Part shown: positions 1 to 5,532 of the stretch, piece by piece | Numbering within the stretch: the stretch's first letter is position 1 | How the letters are laid out: each line of letters opens with the position of its first letter | DNA from: PUND01 sp046538345 | Lineage (GTDB): Bacteria > Planctomycetota > Phycisphaerae > SM23-33 | Assembly (NCBI GenBank): GCA_046538345.1 | Contig: JBKHJB010000151.1 | Span: forward strand, 1-5,798 | Length of the DNA stretch: 5,798 nucleotides | Reading direction: 5' to 3' | The notes under the pieces: generated by a model | What the model saw: the letters and a program-made list of their open reading frames with translations, nothing else | What the model was told of the DNA's origin: nothing | Database searches by the model: none | Program-made: the position numbers and the translations under genes

Positions 1-1020
1 CTACTTGTAGAAGTCGATCATCTCCTTGCACGTCTTGGCGGGCACCTTGGCGGCGTTACCGGCCTGACCGAAGTACTCCATCCGGTGCAGGCAGATTTGC
101 TTCATCCGCTCACGGGCCGGACCGAGATACTTTCGCGGGTCGTACTGTCCCGGGTCTTCGTCGAAGACTTCCCGGATGGCGGCCGTCATAGCCAGGCGGT
201 TGTCCGTGTCGATGTTGACCTTCCGCACGCCGTGTTCGATGCCGCGCTTGATCTCCTCGACGGGAACGCCGTAGGTCTGAGGAATCTCGCCGCCGTGGGC
301 GTTGATGACGTCCTGAAGCTCCTGCGGCACGGAGGACGAACCGTGCATCACCAGGTGGGTGTTGGGCAGGCGCTTGTGGATTTCCTCGATGACGCTCATC
401 ACCAGCACGTCGCCGGTGGGCTTCTTCTTGAACTTGTAGGCGCCGTGACTGGTTCCGATCGCCACGGCCAGGGCGTCCACGTTGGTATCCTCGCAGAACT
501 TCGCGGCCTGGTCGGGATCGGTGAGATGCTCCTGGGCCTCTTCCTCGCTGAGCCCGGCGCCGTGGCCGTCTTCGATGCCGCCGAGCGTGCCCAGCTCGCC
601 TTCAACGGTAACGCCGAGCGAATGGGCCTTCTCAACGACCTTCCTGGTGACATCGACGTTGTATTCGTAGCTCGACGGCGTCTTGCCGTCCGCGTCCAGC
701 GAACCGTCCATCATCACGCTGGTGAAACCCTGCTCGATGGCGCTGAAGCACGTCTCCGGGCTGTTTCCGTGATCCTGGTGCATCGCGATGGGGATCTTCG
801 GATAAAGCTCAACGGCCGCCAGCATCAGGTGCCGCAGGTACGTGTCGTTGGTGTACTTCCGCGCGCCGCGGGAGGCCTGAACAATGACCGGCGACTCGGT
901 CTCCTCGGCGGCCATCATTATCGCCTGAATCTGCTCCATGTTGTTGACGTTGAACGCGGCCAGTCCGTAGTCGTTCTCAGCGGCGTGGTCCAGAAGCACT
1001 CGCATAGGTACCAGTGGCAT
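1..1020 (-). CDS. fba: Class II fructose-bisphosphate aldolase (Calvin-cycle/type B-like), complete
   Basis: This zinc-dependent cytosolic enzyme cleaves fructose-1,6-bisphosphate to dihydroxyacetone phosphate and glyceraldehyde-3-phosphate, and runs in reverse in gluconeogenesis and the Calvin cycle. The protein is 339 residues and the TAG stop is at the window edge. Visible family motifs: HQDH at 81-84 (catalytic Asp83, zinc ligand His84), VEGELG around 139-144, GTSHG at 189-193 (zinc ligand His192), MHGSSS at 225-230 (zinc ligand His226) and NIDTD at 269-273 for phosphate binding. The long C-terminal tail (RKYLGPARE, then YFGQAGNAAK) fits the CbbA-like type B subgroup better than the E. 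coli FbaA type; the subgroup is from memory of the family. I chose the ATG at 1020 because AAAGGAG sits six bases upstream. An in-frame ATG at 1059 would add 13 residues (MDRPTCINAKGEN) that do not look like aldolase and would make the Shine-Dalgarno coding. It has its own promoter-like sequence downstream of nnrE. Confidence 0.95.
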   Translation of the reverse strand: MPLVPMRVLLDHAAENDYGLAAFNVNNMEQIQAIMMAAEETESPVIVQASRGARKYTNDTYLRHLMLAAVELYPKIPIAMHQDHGNSPETCFSAIEQGFTSVMMDGSLDADGKTPSSYEYNVDVTRKVVEKAHSLGVTVEGELGTLGGIEDGHGAGLSEEEAQEHLTDPDQAAKFCEDTNVDALAVAIGTSHGAYKFKKKPTGDVLVMSVIEEIHKRLPNTHLVMHGSSSVPQELQDVINAHGGEIPQTYGVPVEEIKRGIEHGVRKVNIDTDNRLAMTAAIREVFDEDPGQYDPRKYLGPARERMKQICLHRMEYFGQAGNAAKVPAKTCKEMIDFYK

Positions 1021-1050
1021 ATTTTCTCCTTTTGCGTTGATACAAGTGGG

Positions 1051-1087
1051 GCGGTCCAAAAATCGAGCCGTGAATTATATGGACCGC
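1051..1087. repeat. Perfect 8 bp inverted repeat flanking the fba -10 box (candidate operator)
   Basis: GCGGTCCA at 1051-1058 and its exact reverse complement TGGACCGC at 1080-1087 are separated by 21 bp. The repeat encloses the TATAAT box and the predicted start site of fba. One arm lies within the -35/-10 spacer and should not be transcribed, so this is more likely a DNA-level site for a dimeric regulator than an RNA hairpin. No regulator is identified; an accidental repeat remains possible. Confidence 0.4.
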
Positions 1088-1102
1088 GCCGAGGTTTGAG
1101 AA
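1074..1102 (-). promoter_or_regulatory. Probable sigma70-type promoter of fba
   Basis: Read on the minus strand there is a -35-like TTCTCA (1102-1097, 4 of 6 to consensus), a 17 bp spacer and a perfect TATAAT -10 box (1079-1074). Transcription would start near 1067, giving a leader of about 47 nt that ends in AAAGGAG before the ATG at 1020. It lies in the 121 bp between nnrE and fba, so fba can be transcribed independently of the upstream genes. An 8 bp inverted repeat flanks the -10 box. This is consensus matching by eye; no start site is known. Confidence 0.6.
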
Positions 1103-1141
1103 GGGATTTTCCCGGTTCGTTCGCCCGTTACCCTTTGGACG

Positions 1142-1825
1142 TCAATCCAAAACACCGGCGAGTCGCGCGACCTTCCCGGCGGGTATCCCGATATCCACCA
1201 CCACAACCTCCCCCGTATGCTGCTCGGCTCCGGGGGTGTCGAAACCCGCCTTGCGGGCCACGAACGTTACGGTCCGGGCGGCTTTGACGCAGGCCCCTTC
1301 CGCTTTGCCGGCATCGCAATCCAAGCCCGTCGGTATGTCGATAGCCAGCACGGGGCGGGCGGATTGGTTTATCTGCTCCACGGCCGAGGCGATCGGCCCC
1401 CGCAGCCCGCCGGCTATGCCCGTACCCCCGACGGCATCCACGAGAAGGTCGAACCCCGCCAATTGCTCCGCAAGCTCGGGCAGGTCTTCGGCTACTACGT
1501 CGCATATATCGTGTCCGAGGTTTTCGATGATTTTCAGGTTGGTCGCGGCGTCCCCTTTGATCTTCTCCCGCTCAGCGACCAGGAACGTGACGGCCTTTAC
1601 TCCACGCAGATTCAGTTGACGCGCAACCACGAATCCGTCGCCGGCGTTATTGCCGCCGCCGGCGACCACCGCGACGGACGCTTCTACGGGCTCGCCCAGC
1701 ATTTCGCACGCGGCGTCGGCCACGTGGCGCCCGGCGTTCTCCATCAGCACCACGCCGGGAACACCGAGCGTTTCAATGACGTAGCGGTCAACCCGCCGGA
1801 CCTCGTCTCGTGTCATACTGCGCAT
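1142..1825 (-). CDS. nnrE: NAD(P)H-hydrate epimerase (YjeF N-terminal domain protein)
   Basis: It epimerises the R and S forms of hydrated NADH and NADPH (NADHX, NADPHX) so that the ADP/ATP-dependent dehydratase NnrD can restore the cofactor. The protein is 227 residues with a Rossmann-like YjeF_N fold. Visible motifs: MTRDEVRRVDR near the N-terminus, MENAGR at 28-33, GGGNNAGDGFVVAR at 56-69 (the family loop is usually GxGNNGGDG, so one Gly is Ala), DAVGGTGI at 130-137 (usually DALxGTGL) and DIPTGLDCDAG at 163-173 carrying the conserved Asp163. Only the epimerase domain is present. In E. coli and many bacteria it is fused to NnrD, so here the dehydratase should be encoded elsewhere. The start codon lies 13 nt after the trxA stop and lacks a clear Shine-Dalgarno, suggesting translational coupling. 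An alternative ATG three codons inside (1816) cannot be excluded. Confidence 0.9.
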   Translation of the reverse strand: MRSMTRDEVRRVDRYVIETLGVPGVVLMENAGRHVADAACEMLGEPVEASVAVVAGGGNNAGDGFVVARQLNLRGVKAVTFLVAEREKIKGDAATNLKIIENLGHDICDVVAEDLPELAEQLAGFDLLVDAVGGTGIAGGLRGPIASAVEQINQSARPVLAIDIPTGLDCDAGKAEGACVKAARTVTFVARKAGFDTPGAEQHTGEVVVVDIGIPAGKVARLAGVLD

Positions 1826-1838
1826 CGCGGGCGCCCGG

Positions 1839-2165
1839 TCAGTCCAGAAGCTCGTTGATGGCGTCCTTCAGCACGTTTTTCTGCTGAACGCCGACGAGCT
1901 TCTTTGCCATTTCGCCGTCCTTGAACAGAATCAGCGTGGGGATGGCGCTGATGCCGTACCGCATGGCAATCTCGCGGTTGTTGTCGGTATCGACACTCCC
2001 TATGACCACTTCGTCGCCGTATTCGCCGGCAAGCTCCTTGATGGTCGGGGCAACCATTTTGCAGGGCATGCACCACTCGGCCCAGAAGTCCACCAGGGCG
2101 GGCTTGCCGGAATTGATGACCATCTCGTCGAAATTATCGTTCGTCAGCTCCAGAACTTCGGACAT
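1839..2165 (-). CDS. trxA: Thioredoxin with WCMPC active site
   Basis: This small cytosolic oxidoreductase reduces protein disulfides and is itself reduced by thioredoxin reductase. The 108-residue length is typical of bacterial Trx1. The active site is WCMPCK at 31-36 (Cys32 and Cys35), with Met where the classical WCGPC has Gly. The buried Asp26 (VDFWAEW), the cis-proline loop AIPT at 74-77 (Pro76) and the FKDGE turn near 81-85 are all present, so the fold looks intact and functional. I chose the ATG at 2165 because AAGGAG lies eight bases upstream and family homology begins there. The in-frame ATG at 2210 would add 15 unrelated residues and run through the Shine-Dalgarno. nnrE follows after 13 nt, so the two probably form one operon. 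Confidence 0.95.
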   Translation of the reverse strand: MSEVLELTNDNFDEMVINSGKPALVDFWAEWCMPCKMVAPTIKELAGEYGDEVVIGSVDTDNNREIAMRYGISAIPTLILFKDGEMAKKLVGVQQKNVLKDAINELLD

Positions 2166-2219
2166 CAGCGGCTCCTTATGTAAGCACGGTGCGAAAAACA
2201 ATCCCGTCAACCGCAGGGA

Positions 2220-2249
2220 ATGCTAGCACCGCCGCAGCTGCAAAGTCAA
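2220..2249 (-). promoter_or_regulatory. Probable promoter of the trxA-nnrE unit
   Basis: On the minus strand TTGACT (2249-2244, 5 of 6 to the -35 consensus) is followed by an 18 bp spacer and TAGCAT (2225-2220, 4 of 6 to the -10 consensus). Transcription would begin near 2213, about 47 nt before the ATG at 2165. A second TTGACG lies at 2210-2205, but no acceptable -10 box follows it at normal spacing, so the upstream pair is preferred. Confidence 0.5.
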
Positions 2250-2256
2250 CTTCCCC

Positions 2257-2278
2257 GGCGACGAAGGACCTCGCCGCC
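2257..2278 (-). terminator. Hairpin downstream of the hsp20 pair, possible terminator without U-tract
   Basis: On the minus strand GGCGGCGAGG can pair with the following TTCGTCGCC, giving a stem of about nine pairs including two G-U pairs and a very short loop. It lies after the second hsp20 stop at 2316 and just before the trxA promoter, where a terminator would be expected. No T-run follows, so intrinsic termination is doubtful; it could be a structural or Rho-related 3' end, or chance in GC-rich DNA. Confidence 0.3.
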
Positions 2279-2315
2279 TCGTCGGTAGCGACATCCCACG
2301 GATGGCGCCGATGCC

Positions 2316-2720
2316 CTATCCCTCCTTGATCGGGATCTTTTTGGTCTCGGCGGCCTTGGCTCGCGGCATACGGACCGTCAGGACACCGTCCGACAGTGAC
2401 GCCTCAATGGCGTCGCGGTCCACCTCGTCGCTCAGTGCGAACGCGCGGTAGTACCGACCACCCCCGAAGCCGGTGTACAGCGCCGAGTAGTCGCCGCCCG
2501 GATGCTCGACCTTACCTTCGGCTTCTATGGTCAGCACGCCGCGATCAACTCGCACATCGACGCTCTCGGGACTCGCGCCGGATACGTCGGCGGCCAGTGT
2601 TACCGTGCCCTCTGCGTTCATCCAGACGTCCACCAAAGGCGCGATGACCTCTTCGTCCGCTTCAGCCGCTTGGGCGGCCGCTGGTTTGCGCTCCACGTCT
2701 ATCTTCTGCTCTTCTGCCAT
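2316..2720 (-). CDS. Hsp20/alpha-crystallin small heat-shock protein, second of pair
   Basis: This is an ATP-independent holdase chaperone of 134 residues. The alpha-crystallin domain runs from about 26 to 121. It contains the diagnostic A-x-L-x-x-G-V-L-T-V motif (ASLSDGVLTVRMP, 107-119) and a C-terminal I-x-I oligomerisation motif, IPI at 129-131. The N-terminal arm of about 25 residues is short, charged and Ala-rich (MAEEQKIDVERKPAAAQAAE), with no hydrophobic residues of the kind that usually bind clients. The domain also carries a Gly/Tyr-rich loop (YTGFGGGRYY, 82-91) where its neighbour has RERGMGEFNR. GAGGAG lies about eight bases before the ATG. It starts 22 nt after the stop of the upstream hsp20, so the two are almost certainly co-transcribed and may form mixed oligomers. 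Sequence divergence argues against a recent duplication. Confidence 0.9.
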   Translation of the reverse strand: MAEEQKIDVERKPAAAQAAEADEEVIAPLVDVWMNAEGTVTLAADVSGASPESVDVRVDRGVLTIEAEGKVEHPGGDYSALYTGFGGGRYYRAFALSDEVDRDAIEASLSDGVLTVRMPRAKAAETKKIPIKEG

Positions 2721-2742
2721 GGCATATCTCCTCTACTGCTGC

Positions 2743-3207
2743 TCACTTGACGGGGACCTTGTGTACCTTGGCCGATTCGGTCTTGGGCAGACGGATGGTC
2801 AGGATGCCGGCGTTCAGCTCCGCCTGGACATTCTCCGCACTGACGCTGTCCGGCAGGACAATGGTGCGATTGAACTCGCCCATACCGCGCTCCCGGATGT
2901 CGAAGCGGACCTGCTCGCCCTCGTCTTCGGAAACCTCCGCCGGCGGCTTGCGGACGCCGCTAACCGTCAGGGTGTCTCCAGTCAGCGAGATGTCCAGCTC
3001 GTCTCTGGCGACTCCCGGGACCTCGCACTGGACCACAACGTCGTCCTGCCCGTCATAGACGTTCACGGCCGGGTAGCCGGTACCGCCTACGCGCCTCGCT
3101 TCGCCCAGCAGACCGCGCCCCAGACCCATCCAGCGCTCCAGCTCTTGCTGGAGATGTCGGAACCCGCTGAACGGGTCCAACCAGCTTTGGCCTCGTATTC
3201 GACTCAT
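2743..3207 (-). CDS. Hsp20/alpha-crystallin small heat-shock protein, first of pair
   Basis: A 154-residue small heat-shock chaperone of the classical bacterial type. The N-terminal arm (about 1-44: SWLDPFSGFRHLQQELERW, then GLGRGLLGEARR) is amphipathic with aromatic residues, as expected for client binding and assembly. The alpha-crystallin domain spans about 45-143, with VNVYDGQDDVVVQCEVPGV at its start, the RERGMGEFNRTIVLP segment at 105-119 and the signature AELNAGILTIRLPK at 129-142. The C-terminal tail carries VPV at 151-153, a variant of the I-x-I motif. The ATG at 3207 has AAAGGAG eight bases upstream, and this Shine-Dalgarno lies in the loop of a predicted hairpin, which may make translation temperature-responsive. 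No CIRCE element (TTAGCACTC...GAGTGCTAA) and no clear sigma32 promoter was seen upstream. The gene is divergent from the secreted-protein gene that begins at 3536. Confidence 0.93.
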   Translation of the reverse strand: MSRIRGQSWLDPFSGFRHLQQELERWMGLGRGLLGEARRVGGTGYPAVNVYDGQDDVVVQCEVPGVARDELDISLTGDTLTVSGVRKPPAEVSEDEGEQVRFDIRERGMGEFNRTIVLPDSVSAENVQAELNAGILTIRLPKTESAKVHKVPVK

Positions 3208-3208
3208 A

Positions 3209-3230
3209 CGACACGCTCCTTTCGTGTTCG
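3209..3230 (-). promoter_or_regulatory. 5'UTR hairpin presenting the hsp20 Shine-Dalgarno in its loop
   Basis: In the minus-strand transcript ACACG and CGTGT form a 5 bp stem around the seven-base loop AAAGGAG, which is the Shine-Dalgarno. Two outer C-G pairs extend it to seven pairs with one bulged A. The hairpin ends one base before the ATG at 3207. This differs from ROSE and fourU thermometers, which pair the Shine-Dalgarno inside the stem, but a structure this close to the start codon could still slow ribosome loading at low temperature. The pairing is read directly; the regulatory role is inference. Confidence 0.4.
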
Positions 3231-3240
3231 ACCTTTAGGG

Positions 3241-3267
3241 TTTGCGCGCAAAACGCATGCCGCAAAA
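3241..3267. repeat. Palindrome TTTGCGCGCAAA and CGCAAAA direct repeats upstream of hsp20
   Basis: A perfect 12 bp palindrome, TTTGCGCGCAAA, lies at 3241-3252. The heptamer CGCAAAA occurs at 3247-3253 and again at 3261-3267, a 14 bp period, with GCATGC between. It sits 34-60 bp upstream of the hsp20 start codon, where an operator or activator site would be expected. No known consensus was matched. Confidence 0.35.
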
Positions 3268-3279
3268 TAGCAACCAACG

Positions 3280-3308
3280 GATACATCACGGCTTACGACA
3301 CATATGAT
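3280..3308 (+). promoter_or_regulatory. Weak candidate promoter for the secreted-protein gene
   Basis: TATGAT at 3303-3308 matches the -10 consensus at five of six positions. GATACA at 3280-3285, with a 17 bp spacer, matches the -35 at only three of six. A start near 3315 would leave a leader of about 220 nt before the ATG at 3536. The same AT-rich patch reads TATCAT on the minus strand and could instead serve hsp20, but I see no -35 box at proper spacing there. Confidence 0.25.
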
Positions 3309-3325
3309 AGGCGCGCGGGTGCCGT

Positions 3326-3413
3326 TTTGTCCGACAAACCCTTGGAGGCGACCATTTTTGGCAGCCACGCAACCGCCCTTCCGGCAAACCTCCGAGCCCG
3401 CTGTCGGTCCGAC
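3326..3413. repeat. Two palindromes sharing GTCCGAC in the divergent intergenic region
   Basis: TTTGTC-C-GACAAA (3326-3338) is a perfect odd palindrome, and GTCGG-T-CCGAC (3403-3413) is another. Both contain the heptamer GTCCGAC (3329-3335 and 3407-3413, 78 bp apart). They lie between the divergent hsp20 and secreted-protein genes and could be binding sites for one dimeric regulator. Between them, CCGCCC (3373-3378) can pair with GGGCGG (3416-3421), so the region could also fold as a structured leader. The rest of the 328 bp gap holds no gene I can support. Confidence 0.3.
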
Positions 3414-3535
3414 CCGGGCGGAACCACAGCCACCCGGCGGTGTTAATATTCCACCGGAAGAGCCCTCGTGAAGCCACACGGGCGATACCCGCAGTAGCTT
3501 TCCAAAGAAACACCTGTTCAAGAAAGGTTTGGAGA

Positions 3536-5398
3536 ATGCACCGACCGACGATATTACTCTTGTTTGTTGCTCTGACGGCCCCTGCCGCATCCGCCCAGTG
3601 GAACGGCCCGTGGGACATACCCACGCCGGAGGATGCCGACCACCCGGCGGCCGATGATGCCCCGGCTGCCGACCCGAGCAGCTATCCCGACGCCGACGGC
3701 TTCCGGTCCCGGGCCCGCACCGTGCTGGAAGGCGTCGCCGACAACGACCTCATGACCTGGCGGCGCGGGTACTTCACCGGCGGCGATCCCGGCAAGTACA
3801 TGCCCGGACACGCCATGGCCAAGCTGCTCATCGGACAACAAGACCCCGACGTCCGCAAGCTCTACAACGACGACCGCTCCCACCGCGAGCATTACCACTT
3901 CGCGGCCGTCAACTGGGCAAGATTCCTGCCGATTTTCGGCGACGAGATACTCACCGACGAGACGCGCGAAAAGCTCGCCGACCGCGCTTTTCGCTACGGG
4001 TCCTATCTCAGCCCCGGCGGTACGGAGAACCACGTCACGATGTGGATGACCACCGCCAACGTACTACCCTGGTACACCGATCGCGGACTTTCGCATCAGC
4101 CCAAAGACGCCACGCTTTCCAAGGCCAAGAACCATCTGCACAACTACATCAGCGGCATCTACAAGGCCGGTAACGGTGAGTGGGACTCCAGCACCTACGT
4201 CATGTTCACCATGAACGGGCTGATGAACATCTACGACTTCTCCGACGACGAAGAGGCACGGCTGCTCGCCAAAGCCGGGCTGGACTGGTTCGCCACCGCT
4301 TACGCCCTTAAATATCGCGACGGCGTGTTTACCGCACCGAACCAGCGTGGTTACCCCTCCCGCGCGCACAAGAGCATCGCCGACCAGACGGGCTTTATCT
4401 GGTGGGACTCCAATGCCGATATCACACCGGCCGATACCCGCGGCTGGCGGTACACCGTGCACGCCATTACCAGTAGCTGGCGGCCAAACCGGGTGATTAA
4501 CAACATCGCCCGCAAGAATCTGCCCGAGCTGCCGTTCGAGTCGCGGAACTCCAAGCCCAGCTACTGGGGCACGCGTGGCGACCCCAAGCCGAGCAACATG
4601 CACGAGACCTTGTACGTTTCGCCCAACGCGACGATGGGAACGCTCTGGAACGGCCACGGCTCGCAGATAACCAGGTTCCAGGTAGTCGCAGTCGGGGAGG
4701 ACGGAGGCGTGGTGTTCAGCGGCGCCAATGCCAGAAAATCCGACCACCGCGGGAAAAAGACCGGCATCGGCTTCGCCGACGGCAACGGTCGCTACAGCCA
4801 GTACGCGGCGTCGGGGCCGGTGGCTGTGCACATCGCCTGCGCCCCTGAAGAGGACACCGACGCGCATTACAGCTTCTTCCGCTACCCCGACGGCGTGGAG
4901 CCGAACCGCGAAGGCGACTGGTGGCTCTTTAACGTCGGCAAGACCACCGTGGCCGTCTTTCCGCTTGGCGGGGACGCCGAGCCGGCCGAGCTGGGCGACG
5001 ACGTCGAAGCACTGCGCATACCCGGACGCAACACCGGCTTCGTCGTCCGCGTGCTGGACTCCGACGTACCGGGCGAGTCCGACGCGACAGCGCGGCTGAA
5101 GCAGTTGCGCGTGGATACATCGCGCTTCGCCGACGACCAGGCCGTCACTGTCAACGACGACGGTGAAACACTGAGCGTGCGTTTCAACCCCGCCGAGGAC
5201 GACGACAGCCACGGCAACCGCACGCCGCATGTAACCATAAACGGCGAAGAGGTGACATACGGAGACTGGGCCGTTTACGACGGACCGTACGTACAGCAGA
5301 AAGGCAGCGTGCTCCGCGTCAACGACGGCCGGGATGGATTCGAGATAGACTTCACCGGCGAGATGCCCGTGTATCGCCCCTACGACCCGACGGAGTAA
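3536..5398 (+). CDS. Secreted protein of unknown family, candidate alpha/alpha-toroid polysaccharide lyase
   Basis: I do not recognise a named family for this 620-residue protein. Residues 1-20 form a Sec signal peptide (basic HR, hydrophobic TILLLFVALTAPAA, cleavage likely at ASA-Q21). An acidic, Pro/Ala-rich linker follows to about 50. Residues about 55-320 look helical and repetitive, as in incomplete alpha/alpha toroids, with TENH at 163-166 and NGEWDSSTY at 213-221. Residues about 340-620 are rich in beta strands and Gly/Asp turns, as in the sandwich domains of toroid lyases. Asn165-His166 and Tyr221 are 55 residues apart, close to the Asn/His-to-Tyr spacing I recall for catalytic residues of PL17 and heparinase II (PL21). 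There is one cysteine (Cys435) and no membrane anchor, dockerin or PEP-CTERM tail. I chose the ATG at 3536 because it begins the signal peptide and has AAAGG eight bases upstream; an in-frame ATG at 3440 would bury the signal. A glycoside hydrolase or non-catalytic binder remains possible. Confidence 0.85.
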   Translation: MHRPTILLLFVALTAPAASAQWNGPWDIPTPEDADHPAADDAPAADPSSYPDADGFRSRARTVLEGVADNDLMTWRRGYFTGGDPGKYMPGHAMAKLLIGQQDPDVRKLYNDDRSHREHYHFAAVNWARFLPIFGDEILTDETREKLADRAFRYGSYLSPGGTENHVTMWMTTANVLPWYTDRGLSHQPKDATLSKAKNHLHNYISGIYKAGNGEWDSSTYVMFTMNGLMNIYDFSDDEEARLLAKAGLDWFATAYALKYRDGVFTAPNQRGYPSRAHKSIADQTGFIWWDSNADITPADTRGWRYTVHAITSSWRPNRVINNIARKNLPELPFESRNSKPSYWGTRGDPKPSNMHETLYVSPNATMGTLWNGHGSQITRFQVVAVGEDGGVVFSGANARKSDHRGKKTGIGFADGNGRYSQYAASGPVAVHIACAPEEDTDAHYSFFRYPDGVEPNREGDWWLFNVGKTTVAVFPLGGDAEPAELGDDVEALRIPGRNTGFVVRVLDSDVPGESDATARLKQLRVDTSRFADDQAVTVNDDGETLSVRFNPAEDDDSHGNRTPHVTINGEEVTYGDWAVYDGPYVQQKGSVLRVNDGRDGFEIDFTGEMPVYRPYDPTE

Positions 5399-5423
5399 GG
5401 GGCGGCACAATTGCGGACCATAT

Positions 5424-5457
5424 CGGAAGCCCGGGCGCCTCGGCGTTCGGGCTTCTG
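5424..5457 (+). terminator. Probable terminator of the secreted-protein gene
   Basis: GAAGCCCG at 5426-5433 pairs exactly with CGGGCTTC at 5448-5455. A G-U and a C-G pair extend the stem to ten, and CGC/GCG can pair inside the loop. It begins 25 nt after the TAA stop. The following bases (TCGTTCTCTT) are only moderately T-rich, so strength is uncertain. Confidence 0.55.
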
Positions 5458-5532
5458 TCGTTCTCTTACGCTGGTGGGGTTCGGCTCGCTGCCGCTCGCG
5501 GCTAGTCGATGGCGACTGCGGCGCTTATGAAT

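Noticed and set aside
1021..1059. N-terminal extension of fba beginning at ATG 1059
   Set aside because: The extension covers the AAAGGAG Shine-Dalgarno of the internal ATG at 1020 and resembles nothing in aldolases.
1098..1120. GGGA/TCCC hairpin after nnrE as its terminator
   Set aside because: The stem is only four pairs, lacks a T-run and overlaps the fba -35 region.
85..1287. Long plus-strand open frame of 400 codons antisense to fba and the end of nnrE
   Set aside because: It is a shadow of GC-rich third codon positions; its translation has no recognisable domain, while the opposite strand encodes a motif-complete aldolase and an epimerase.
3360..3434. GEMM-I (cyclic di-GMP) riboswitch, suggested by CACGCA and GGCAAACC fragments
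   Set aside because: The second conserved half (GGGACGCAAAGCC-like) and the tetraloop-receptor stems are missing, so the fragments look coincidental.
3204..3624. Two overlapping minus-strand frames across the divergent intergenic region
   Set aside because: Their translations are Gly/Arg/Cys-rich without family features, they overlap the hsp20 leader and the secreted-protein start, and no Shine-Dalgarno supports them.
4064..5410. 448-codon minus-strand open frame antisense to the secreted-protein gene
   Set aside because: The sense frame has a signal peptide, Shine-Dalgarno and terminator; the antisense product is low-complexity Val/Gly/Ala-rich and begins inside the downstream non-coding DNA.
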